Source: Phenylobacterium sp.
Lineage (GTDB): Bacteria; Pseudomonadota; Alphaproteobacteria; Caulobacterales; Caulobacteraceae
Direction: 5' to 3'
DNA length: 44,744 bases
NCBI GenBank assembly: GCA_003136395.1
Contig: PLEH01000151.1
Location: 7,871-52,614, forward strand
The notes beneath the pieces are model-generated. The model made no database searches. It had not been told where the DNA came from and saw only the letters and a list, made by a program, of their open reading frames with translations. Shown here piece by piece: positions 37,304 to 44,744 of this stretch (position 1 is the first letter of the stretch; each line of letters starts with the position of its first letter). The position numbers and the translations under genes were made by a program.

Positions 37304-38308
37304 TTAACGCACCTTGACCATACGTTTGCCGCGGTTCTCGCCGTTCAGGAGGCCGATCAGGGCGGCGGGCGTGTTCTCCAGGCCGTCGATGATGTCTTCC
37401 TGGACCTTGAGCTGACCGGAGGCGACCCAGCCTTCGAGCTCCTTCAGCGCCGCGCCCCGTTCGTCGTCGAAGTCCATGACCACGAAGCCCTGCAGGGTCA
37501 GGCGCTTGGTGACGATCAGGCCGGGGATGCCGCGGGGGCCGTGCGGCGGCGCCGCGCCATCGTATTGCGAGACCGCGCCACAGCAGGCGATGCGGCCGAA
37601 ATTCTTCATCGCGAAGAGGCAGGTCTCGAAGATCTCGCCGCCGGTATTGTCGAAATAGACGTCGATGCCCTCGGGGACGGCTTCCTTCATCTGCTGGCGC
37701 AGGCCGCCGGCCTTGTAGTCCAGCGCCGCGTCGAACCCGAGTTCCTCCACCAGCCAGCGGCCCTTTTCGGCGCCGCCGGCCACGCCCACCACCTTGCAGC
37801 CCTTGATCCTGGCGATCTGGCCGACGATCGAGCCCACCGATCCGGCGGCCGCCGAGACCACCACGGTCTCCCCGGCCTTGGGCCTGCCGCACTTCAGCAG
37901 ACCGAAATAGGCGGTGAGGCCGGCGATCCCATAGACGCTCATCAGGTGCGTCATCGGCTCCATCGCCGGCAGCTTCTCGAGCCGCTTGCCAGGCAGGACG
38001 GCGTAGTCCTGCCAGCCGGTGTCGGTGAACACCGTGTCGCCGGCCTTCAGGTTCGGGACGTTCGACTCCACCACCTCGGCCAGGGCTCCGCCGGCCATCA
38101 CCTGGCCGGAGGTCAGCGCCGAACGATAGGTCGCCCCCTGCATCCAGGCCCGATTGGCGGCGTCGAGCGAGATGTAGCGGGTGCGCAGCAGCACCTCGCC
38201 CTCACCCGGCGTCGGCCGCGCCGTCTCGGTCAGACGGAAGTGCTCCGAGGCCAGCTTGTCGCCCTGCGGCAGCCGATCCAGAACGATCTGTCGATTGGCG
38301 TCGGCCAT
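37304..38308 (-). CDS. NADP-dependent oxidoreductase (MDR, CurA/leukotriene B4 dehydrogenase-like)
   Basis: LKCGRPKAGETVVVSAAAGSVGSIVGQIARIKGCKVVGVAGG. Confidence 0.93.
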   Translation of the reverse strand: MADANRQIVLDRLPQGDKLASEHFRLTETARPTPGEGEVLLRTRYISLDAANRAWMQGATYRSALTSGQVMAGGALAEVVESNVPNLKAGDTVFTDTGWQDYAVLPGKRLEKLPAMEPMTHLMSVYGIAGLTAYFGLLKCGRPKAGETVVVSAAAGSVGSIVGQIARIKGCKVVGVAGGAEKGRWLVEELGFDAALDYKAGGLRQQMKEAVPEGIDVYFDNTGGEIFETCLFAMKNFGRIACCGAVSQYDGAAPPHGPRGIPGLIVTKRLTLQGFVVMDFDDERGAALKELEGWVASGQLKVQEDIIDGLENTPAALIGLLNGENRGKRMVKVR

Positions 38309-38350
38309 GGCCTGTCCTCCCTTGTCGCTGGGACTACGAGGACCTTAGGC

Positions 38351-39454
38351 TCAGCGCCTGGTCAAGGCCGCCACGCGGGCGCGGGCGTCGCTCTCCAGGT
38401 CGGCGTAGAACAGGTTGAACCCCGGCGCCATGCGTTGCTCCGTCCAGGAGCCGGACGGTTTCAGCGATGCCGACCTGGGCGCGGAGACCCGCAGGATCCC
38501 GCCCTCACAGTGCGCTGAGACCTGTCGCGCCAGGAAGGCGGGGCGCGCGCCCCACTCCAGCCCCGTGGCGTTGGCCGCCCCCAGGTGCATCCGCGCCGGC
38601 GCCGGCTCGTCGACCGTGGCGCCCAGGATCGGGTTGAAGCAGAGCGCCGGGCCACTGAGGTTCTGCAACTCGCCGTTGGCGTCCCAGACCAGCGCCCGGG
38701 CCAGCAGGATGCGCCCGCGGTCGATCTCGCTGGCCGGCACGCTGGCCCAGGCGGCGATGCATCCGGCCTCGTCGCGCCGCATGCAGGGCGGCAAGGCGGG
38801 ATGGGTCTGTGGAACCACGGTCTCGATCAGGTAAGCCCCGGCCAGCCGCGCGCGGAGTTGTGCGTTGGGGGCGACCTCCTCGGCCACGAGCCGGGCGGCC
38901 AGGGTCCCGCCCTGCTCCACCCCGACAATCAGGAAGGGCCGGGTTCCGCCGTCATGATCGCGCCAGTAGCGGAACGCCGCCGCCACATCGCCGTAGGCGA
39001 ACCTGCGCGCGTCGCGGGCGTCATCCCGCATGGTCAGCAGGCTATAGAGCCCCGCCTGGCGATATCGCGGGGCGAAGATCCGCCCGATATTGACGAACGG
39101 GCCCGCATAGTTGGGGGCCATCACCCGGCGGAACACCTGGTCGGCGTGGGCGTCGTCGATAGGATCGTTCCACTGGGCGCCGCCCTCATATGTGGTCGGC
39201 GAGACGAAGAACACATCGGCCGGAGGATCGGCGGCGGCGGCGACCTCGGGTCGGGTCGGCAGCAGGAACCAGGCCTCGCGCCGCCCGTAGTCCGGCGCGG
39301 GCGGCGGCTTGTAGGTCTGGAACGGCGTCTTGGGGTCGAGGGAATAGCGGATCAGGTCACCGCGGAAGATCGCGAAGGCCAGGCCCAGGAACAGGAGGAC
39401 GCCCAGCAGGCTCGCCGCCAGCCATCGCCTCTGGCGCGGCCGGGCCTCGCTCAC
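38351..39454 (-). CDS. DUF3089-like alpha/beta hydrolase-type protein (GTG start)
   Basis: N-terminal TM; DVFFVSPTTYEGGAQWNDPIDDAHADQVFRRVMAPNYAGPF...FLIVGVEQGGTLAARLV. Confidence 0.82.
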   Translation of the reverse strand: MSEARPRQRRWLAASLLGVLLFLGLAFAIFRGDLIRYSLDPKTPFQTYKPPPAPDYGRREAWFLLPTRPEVAAAADPPADVFFVSPTTYEGGAQWNDPIDDAHADQVFRRVMAPNYAGPFVNIGRIFAPRYRQAGLYSLLTMRDDARDARRFAYGDVAAAFRYWRDHDGGTRPFLIVGVEQGGTLAARLVAEEVAPNAQLRARLAGAYLIETVVPQTHPALPPCMRRDEAGCIAAWASVPASEIDRGRILLARALVWDANGELQNLSGPALCFNPILGATVDEPAPARMHLGAANATGLEWGARPAFLARQVSAHCEGGILRVSAPRSASLKPSGSWTEQRMAPGFNLFYADLESDARARVAALTRR

Positions 39455-39456
39455 GG

Positions 39457-39531
39457 CTAGTGTCCCGATTCCGAAGTTCGCAAGCGCGTGCGGCCGGCTC
39501 GGACGAACTTCGGAATCGATGAGGACACTAG
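39457..39531. repeat. CTAG-bounded imperfect palindrome, element 1
   Basis: CTAGTGTCC+CGATTCCGAAGTTCG / CGAACTTCGGAATCG+(ATGA bulge)+GGACACTAG; 24 paired bp, 23-nt loop. Confidence 0.92.
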
Positions 39532-39544
39532 CAAGCCTATGTTT

Positions 39545-39620
39545 CTAGTGTGCTTCTTGGATTTGAAGTTCGCACGGCGCTTGGTCATGACTGGGGCGAA
39601 CATCAAATCCAGCACACTAG
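39545..39620. repeat. CTAG-bounded imperfect palindrome, element 2 (inverted relative to element 1)
   Basis: CTAGTGTGC+(TTCT bulge)+TGGATTTGA+a+GTTCGC / GCGAAC+a+TCAAATCCA... GCACACTAG; 24 paired bp, 22-nt loop. Confidence 0.92.
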
Positions 39621-40621
39621 CGGTAAGGGTCAGGCTGGCTGAGATAGGACCGGACATAGTCGCCGATCCCCTCCTCCAGCGTGGTCATGGGCCGGACGTA
39701 GCCCGCGGCCTTCAGCCGATCCATCTTCGCCTCGGTGAAGTACTGGTACTTGTCGCGGATCGCCGGCGGCATGGGCGTGAAGTCGATCTGGGCGTTCTTG
39801 CCGGCCGCCGTGAACACCGCGCGCGCCATGTCCTCGAAGGTCCGCGCCGTCCCGGAGCCCAGGTTGAAGACCCCGTTCACCTCCGGCGTCTGGATCAGCC
39901 ATTCGGTGATGTCGGTCACGTCGCGGACATAGACGAAGTCGCGCTTCTGCCCGCCGTCCGGCACGCCTTCGCGGTAGCTCTTGAAGAGCTGCACGGCCTG
40001 GCCGTCGCGGACATGCGGCCAGATCTGCGAGGCCACCGATTTCATCGAACGCTTATGCTCTTCGTTGGGTCCGTAGACGTTGAAGAACTTCAGGCCCACC
40101 CACTGGGGCGGGGCGTAGTCGCGCAAGGCCTGGCGCACCGCGAAGAGGTCGAACAGAGACTTGGACCAGCCGTAGGTGTTGAGCGGCCGAAGCGCCGCCA
40201 GCGCCTCATAGTCGTTGTCGTCGTCGAATCCGTGAGCGCCGTCGCCATAGGTGGCGGCCGAGGAGGCGTAGACGAACCGCCGCTGCCGGTCGGCGCACCA
40301 GCGGAAGAGGTCGCGGCTGAGCGTAAAGTTGGAATGGACGATCTTGTCGGCGTCCGGCTCCAAGGTCGTCGAGACCGCGGCCATGTGGATCACCACCTCG
40401 ATGTCGCGCCAGCGCTTCTCCAGCCAGTCGAACATATCGGACGGGGCCACGAAGTCGCCGATCGCGTGCTTGGCGATGTTGCGCCATTTGCCGAGTTCGG
40501 CCTCGTGCAGGCGATCGCAGATCACCACGTCGAGCGAGCGGTCCTCGGCGAGCTTGGCGGCGATGTTGGAGCCGATGAAGCCGGCGCCGCCGGTGACAAA
40601 GGCGATGCGGCGCTGGGTCAT
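39617..40621 (-). CDS. hldD: ADP-glyceromanno-heptose 6-epimerase
   Basis: RIAFVTGGAGFIGSNIAAKL, YASSAATYG, GWSKSLFD; stop codon lies in repeat element 2. Confidence 0.95.
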   Translation of the reverse strand: MTQRRIAFVTGGAGFIGSNIAAKLAEDRSLDVVICDRLHEAELGKWRNIAKHAIGDFVAPSDMFDWLEKRWRDIEVVIHMAAVSTTLEPDADKIVHSNFTLSRDLFRWCADRQRRFVYASSAATYGDGAHGFDDDNDYEALAALRPLNTYGWSKSLFDLFAVRQALRDYAPPQWVGLKFFNVYGPNEEHKRSMKSVASQIWPHVRDGQAVQLFKSYREGVPDGGQKRDFVYVRDVTDITEWLIQTPEVNGVFNLGSGTARTFEDMARAVFTAAGKNAQIDFTPMPPAIRDKYQYFTEAKMDRLKAAGYVRPMTTLEEGIGDYVRSYLSQPDPYR

Positions 40622-42090
40622 GCCGCCCCTTGCTTGGACATCCGCGCGATCGCCGCGGTGGTGGAGTAGCCCTCGACGATGGCTGCAAGCTTCACTTCGC
40701 CGCCCCAGCTCTTGACCAGTTCGTGCCCGACGACCTCGCTCTCAGCATAGTCGGCGCCCTTGATCAGCACGTCAGGCCGGGCGGCCTCGATCAGTTTCAG
40801 CGGCGTATCCTCCTCGAAGGGCACCACCAGATCCACCGAGCCGAGGCCCGCCAGCACCAGGGCGCGGGATTCCAGGTCGTTGACCGGCCGCCCCTCGCCT
40901 TTCAGAGCGCGCACGCTCTCGTCGGAATTCAGGCCCACGATCAGACGGTCGCACCAGCCGCGCGCCTGGGCGAGATAAGCCACGTGTCCCTTGTGAAGGA
41001 TGTCGAAGCAGCCGTTGGTGAAGCCCACCTTCAGGCCCTTGGCGCGCCAGCGGGCGACCTCGTCGGCCATCCGCTGGGCGGTGGCGACCTTGGCCTCGGT
41101 CGGCGCCATGTGGGCCGAGAGCGCCGCCTCGATCAGCTCGTCCGGCGAGACGGTGGCCGTGCCCACCTTGCCGACCGCCACGCCGGAGGCCAGTTGGGCG
41201 AAGGCGATGGCGTCCTCGATGGCGACCTCGGCGGCGAGCGCCAGGCCTAGGGCGGCCAAGGTCGTATCGCCCGCCCCCGAGGAGTCGAACACCTCGCGCG
41301 CTGCGGTAGGGAAGTGGCGCACCGGCTCGCCGCGCACCGCCAGCGAAATGCCTTTCGAAGCCCGGGTCACCAGGATCGCCCTGGCTTCCCAGAGTTCCAG
41401 CGCGCGCAGCAAGGCGGCGGCCACCTGTTCGTCGGTCTCGGTCGGCATGTCGGTGGCGTGGCCCAGTTCCGCGGCATTGGGCTTGATCATGTCGACCGCG
41501 CCGTAACGGGCGAAGGAGCGGGCCTTGGAGTCCACCACCAGCCGGCCGCCGGACTCCTGGGCCGCCTCGCGGCATGCCGCGATCACCGCCTCGGTGACGA
41601 CGCCCTTGCCGTAGTCGGACAGCAGGATCGCGCCGGCGTCCTTGGCCGCGTCGCGGATGGTGCGCACCAGTCGCTGCTCCACCTCGCCCGAGACCGGGCG
41701 ATTGGTCTCCAGGTCCACCCGCAGGATGTGCTGGCCGCCGGAGACGAAGCGGGTCTTGAGCGTGGTTGGACGGTCGGGATCGGTGACGAGGTAGCCTTCG
41801 ACGCCTGCCTCTTCGCCCACCAGGCGCACGGCGTGCGCGCCCTCGGCGTCACCGCCGATCACCCCGACCAGGGAGACCTCGCCGCCGAGCGCCGCCACGT
41901 TGCGGGCCACGTTGCCGGATGCGCCCAGCATCATCAGTTCGCGGGACCGGGCCAGCACCGGAACCGGCGCCTCGGGCGAGACTCGGCTCACCTCGCCATA
42001 GACGAAGCGGTCGACCATCAGGTCGCCGACGCAGGCGACGCGCCGGCCGGGCGCCAGGCCCAGAAGGTGCTGGAGCGCTGAGAGGTCCAT
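40618..42090 (-). CDS. hldE: Bifunctional heptose-7-phosphate kinase / heptose-1-phosphate adenylyltransferase
   Basis: PfkB-type kinase DSSGAGDTTLAALGLAL plus nucleotidyltransferase VGFTNGCFDILHKGHVAYL; ATG at 42090. Confidence 0.96.
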   Translation of the reverse strand: MDLSALQHLLGLAPGRRVACVGDLMVDRFVYGEVSRVSPEAPVPVLARSRELMMLGASGNVARNVAALGGEVSLVGVIGGDAEGAHAVRLVGEEAGVEGYLVTDPDRPTTLKTRFVSGGQHILRVDLETNRPVSGEVEQRLVRTIRDAAKDAGAILLSDYGKGVVTEAVIAACREAAQESGGRLVVDSKARSFARYGAVDMIKPNAAELGHATDMPTETDEQVAAALLRALELWEARAILVTRASKGISLAVRGEPVRHFPTAAREVFDSSGAGDTTLAALGLALAAEVAIEDAIAFAQLASGVAVGKVGTATVSPDELIEAALSAHMAPTEAKVATAQRMADEVARWRAKGLKVGFTNGCFDILHKGHVAYLAQARGWCDRLIVGLNSDESVRALKGEGRPVNDLESRALVLAGLGSVDLVVPFEEDTPLKLIEAARPDVLIKGADYAESEVVGHELVKSWGGEVKLAAIVEGYSTTAAIARMSKQGAA

Positions 42091-42125
42091 CGGGGTTGAG
42101 GGTGTGCGGCGCGTTGCGGGCGGGG

Positions 42126-42992
42126 TCAAGCCGCACGCCCGGGCGCGACCAGCTCATGCAGCGCCTTCAGGGTGGTCAGCAGATCCCGCGCGCCGGACAA
42201 CGGCAGGGCGCTGAGCCCATCGCACAGCGCGTCGTCCGGGCTGGGGTGGAACTCCAGGAACACGCCGTCGGCGCCCGCGGCGACCGCGGCCTTGGCGATG
42301 ATCGGCACGCCCTCGCGCCGTCCGCCCGTGGACGCGCCCTGGGTGCGCGGGTCGGCGCCCGGCAACTGCACGGCATGGGTGGCGTCGATGGTCACCGGAA
42401 CGCCCAGCTTATGCATCTCGTCGATGGCCAGCATGTCGACCACCAGGTTGTTGTAGCCGAAGGTCGTGCCGCGCTCGCAAAGCACGCTGATGCGCGCCCC
42501 GCCAATGGCCTCGCTCGCCTTGTCGATCATGTGCTTGGTGTCCCAGGGCGCCATGTTCTGGGACTTCTTCTGATGCAGCCAGCCGCCTCGGCGGTGGGTC
42601 GCACGCGCGGCGGCCACCACCAGATCGGTCTGACGGCCGAGGAAGGCCGGCATCTGCACCACGTCGGCCACCTCGGCCACCGGCTCGGCCTGCGCTTCAG
42701 TGTGCAGGTCCGTACAGATCGGAACGCCGAGTTCGACCTTCACCTTGGCCAGAATTGCGAGGCCCTGTTCAAGGCCGGGACCCCGGTAGCTGGTGATCGA
42801 CGAGCGGTTGGCCTTGTCGAAGCTCGCCTTGAAGATGAACGGCAGGCCGAGCTCGGCGCAGACACTCTTCAGATGGCGGGCGGTCTCCAACGCCAGCTTT
42901 TCGTCTTCCAACACGTTCAGGCCGGCGATTACCATCAGCGGGTGGCCGTCGCCAATGGCCATGTTCCAGCGCTCCAGCGTCAAAACGGCCAT
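42126..42992 (-). CDS. kdsA: 3-deoxy-8-phosphooctulonate synthase
   Basis: VIAGLNVLEDEKLALETARHLK...FIFKASFDKANRSSITSYRGPGLEQGL. Confidence 0.97.
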   Translation of the reverse strand: MAVLTLERWNMAIGDGHPLMVIAGLNVLEDEKLALETARHLKSVCAELGLPFIFKASFDKANRSSITSYRGPGLEQGLAILAKVKVELGVPICTDLHTEAQAEPVAEVADVVQMPAFLGRQTDLVVAAARATHRRGGWLHQKKSQNMAPWDTKHMIDKASEAIGGARISVLCERGTTFGYNNLVVDMLAIDEMHKLGVPVTIDATHAVQLPGADPRTQGASTGGRREGVPIIAKAAVAAGADGVFLEFHPSPDDALCDGLSALPLSGARDLLTTLKALHELVAPGRAA

Positions 42993-43178
42993 GGAGGATT
43001 CCTCAATTCGAACATTGGCCGGCTAAGTGGCGCGCCCCGCGGGCCTTCACAAGCCTCAAATCCGGAGCGACCCGCGTCCACTGCGCCCTTTGCGCCGTAT
43101 CAATGAAACCTCCGCCGGCTCTCGCCAGCGTGACCTGTGGTGATAAGTGTTGTTAGTGACCGTTCGGGGGATGCGATC

Positions 43179-44447
43179 ATGAGTCTGGCCCAGAGCCCGT
43201 CGTGGGGCCCTTCGCTTGCCGACCTCGCCGGCGATCGCCGCGCGTTCCGCCGGCTGCCCGAGCTGAAAGGCGCCCCCGCCGTCTTTCGCGCCGCCCTGCG
43301 GCTGATCGCCCGCAACTGGGCCATCGGCGCAGTGACATTCTTCCTGCCGTCGGGCCAGGAGCTGTTCATCGCCGGCCGCGAGCCCGGCCCGCACGCCCGT
43401 CTGACCATCAACGACTACCGCTTCATCCGGCGCGCGCTGTCGGCGGGGGATATCGGTTTCGCCGAGGCCTATATCGCCGGCGAGTTCGACACGCCCAACC
43501 TGCCGGACCTGCTCTATGTCTTTGCCGCCAACTGGGACCGGGTGCACCACGTCACCATGGGCAATCCCCTGGCCTGGACGATGAACCGCATCCGCCACGC
43601 CCTTAAGCCCAACAGCCGCCAGGGCGCGAAGAAAAACATCCACGCCCACTACGACCTGGGGAACGCCTTCTACGCCCAGTGGCTTGACCCCACGATGACC
43701 TACTCGTCGGCCAGGTTCGACCGGCCCGGCCAGCCCCTGCCGGAGGCCCAGACCGCCAAGTACAAGGCGCTGGCGCAGAGCATGGGGCTGCAGTCGGGCC
43801 AGAGCGTGCTGGAGATCGGCTGTGGCTGGGGCGGGTTCGCCGAGTACGCGGCGGGCGAGGTCGGCGCCAAGGTCACCGCCATCACCATCTCCGAGGAGCA
43901 ATACGCCTTCGCCAAGCAGCGGATCTTCGCCGCGGGGCTGAACGAGCGCGCCGAAATCAAGCTGGTCGACTACCGTGACGTCGAGGGGCGCTTCGACCGC
44001 GTCGCCTCCATCGAGATGTTCGAGGCGGTCGGCGAGCGCTACTGGCCCTCCTATTTCGGCAAGATCAACGAGACCCTGGCCCCCGGCGGGCGCGCGGGCC
44101 TGCAGATCATCACCATCAAGGATCAGTACTTCGAGGAGTACCGGAGCCGCGCAGATTTCATCCAGAAATACATCTTCCCGGGCGGCATGCTGCCGTCGGA
44201 GGAGCGCCTGAAACGGGTGACCGCCAAGGCGGGCTTCGTCTGGACCGGCATCGACCGCTTCGGCCTCGATTATGCCGACACGCTCGCCGAATGGCACGCG
44301 AGCTTCGACAAGGCCTGGAACGAGATTCGCCCGCTCGGCTTCGACGAGCGGTTCCGCAAACTCTGGAAATTCTATCTGAGCTACTGCGAGGCGGGCTTCC
44401 GGACCCAGCGCACCAACGTCGTGCAGTTGTCGCTCGCCAAGGCTTGA
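43179..44447 (+). CDS. cfa: Cyclopropane-fatty-acyl-phospholipid synthase family methyltransferase
   Basis: HYDLGNAFYAQWLDPTMTYSSA, VLEIGCGWGGFAEYAA, QYAFAKQRI. Confidence 0.95.
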   Translation: MSLAQSPSWGPSLADLAGDRRAFRRLPELKGAPAVFRAALRLIARNWAIGAVTFFLPSGQELFIAGREPGPHARLTINDYRFIRRALSAGDIGFAEAYIAGEFDTPNLPDLLYVFAANWDRVHHVTMGNPLAWTMNRIRHALKPNSRQGAKKNIHAHYDLGNAFYAQWLDPTMTYSSARFDRPGQPLPEAQTAKYKALAQSMGLQSGQSVLEIGCGWGGFAEYAAGEVGAKVTAITISEEQYAFAKQRIFAAGLNERAEIKLVDYRDVEGRFDRVASIEMFEAVGERYWPSYFGKINETLAPGGRAGLQIITIKDQYFEEYRSRADFIQKYIFPGGMLPSEERLKRVTAKAGFVWTGIDRFGLDYADTLAEWHASFDKAWNEIRPLGFDERFRKLWKFYLSYCEAGFRTQRTNVVQLSLAKA

Positions 44448-44506
44448 GCGGGCCCTTCTGCTCGGGCCCCCTTCTGCTTAGGCGCCGCCGCGCTTAAGTA
44501 GCCGCC

Positions 44507-44744
44507 ATGACGATTGCGCAGTCCGTCCTCGAGACGATCGGAAACACCCCGCTCATCCGGTTGAACCGCGCCAGCGCGCTGACCGGCTGCGAGATCCTCG
44601 GCAAGGCCGAGTTCATGAACCCCGGACAGTCGGTCAAGGACCGCGCCGCGCTCTGGATGGTGCGCGACGCCGAGGCCAAGGGCCGGCTTCGCCCCGGCGG
44701 ACGCATCGTCGAGGGCACGGCGGGCAACACCGGCATCGGCCTGG
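44507..44744 (+). CDS. cysK: Cysteine synthase A, 5' part (cut by window edge)
   Basis: Hand-read [61 protein letters not shown]...[14 protein letters not shown]-Lys motif. Confidence 0.9.
   Translation, partial: MTIAQSVLETIGNTPLIRLNRASALTGCEILGKAEFMNPGQSVKDRAALWMVRDAEAKGRLRPGGRIVEGTAGNTGIGL

Noticed and set aside
42091-42129. Upstream extension of hldE to 42129
   Set aside because: First codon there is TTG and the extension is Pro/Thr-rich; ATG at 42090 (MDLSALQHLLGL) is the better start.
39488-44297. Antisense ORFs over hldD, hldE, kdsA and cfa (39488-40669, 41919-43106, 43056-44297)
   Set aside because: Composition typical of reverse-complement GC-rich coding DNA; real genes clear on the other strand.
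1-44744. CRISPR array, restriction-modification, toxin-antitoxin, retron or other defence locus
   Set aside because: No regularly spaced repeats and no recognisable effector families among the ORFs; hypothetical phage genes could hide one but nothing supports it from sequence alone.

Overview
High-GC alphaproteobacterial DNA; the gene content looks Caulobacterales/Phenylobacterium-like (inference). There are two domains. (1) Positions 1 to about 19,741 are the integrase-proximal part of a prophage or phage-derived element running off the left edge. Most genes are on the minus strand: tyrosine integrase, AlpA-type regulator, DnaB helicase, DUF1376-like replication protein, HGG-motif protein, SleB-type cell-wall hydrolase, a large virion/ejection-like protein and a tail-like protein. 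The right end is a 39-nt 5' half of a tRNA-Ser gene. Plus-strand cargo interrupts the minus-strand genes at two places, including a phage-borne receiver-only response regulator. A perfect 35-bp direct repeat sits at both cargo/virion-gene junctions. (2) Positions about 19,742 to 44,744 are ordinary chromosome: PEPxxWA-CTERM protein, hydrolase, GST, 2OG oxygenase, class III ADH, TusA, BrkB, CoA transferase, SDR, a PopA-like REC-REC-degenerate-GGDEF protein, mfd-sdhE / recG, an oxidoreductase, a DUF3089 protein, hldD-hldE-kdsA, cfa and 5' cysK. The most unusual non-coding signal is an inverted pair of CTAG-bounded ~75-bp imperfect palindromes (39,457-39,620), related in sequence and with covarying stems, whose end supplies the hldD stop codon. 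Other items: an intact-looking C-terminal REC fragment lying in frame immediately after the mfd stop codon, and a gene fully nested out of frame at 12.4-12.8 kb. No CRISPR array, rRNA, complete tRNA or recognisable defence system was seen. All family calls come from reading motifs by eye; no database search was run.
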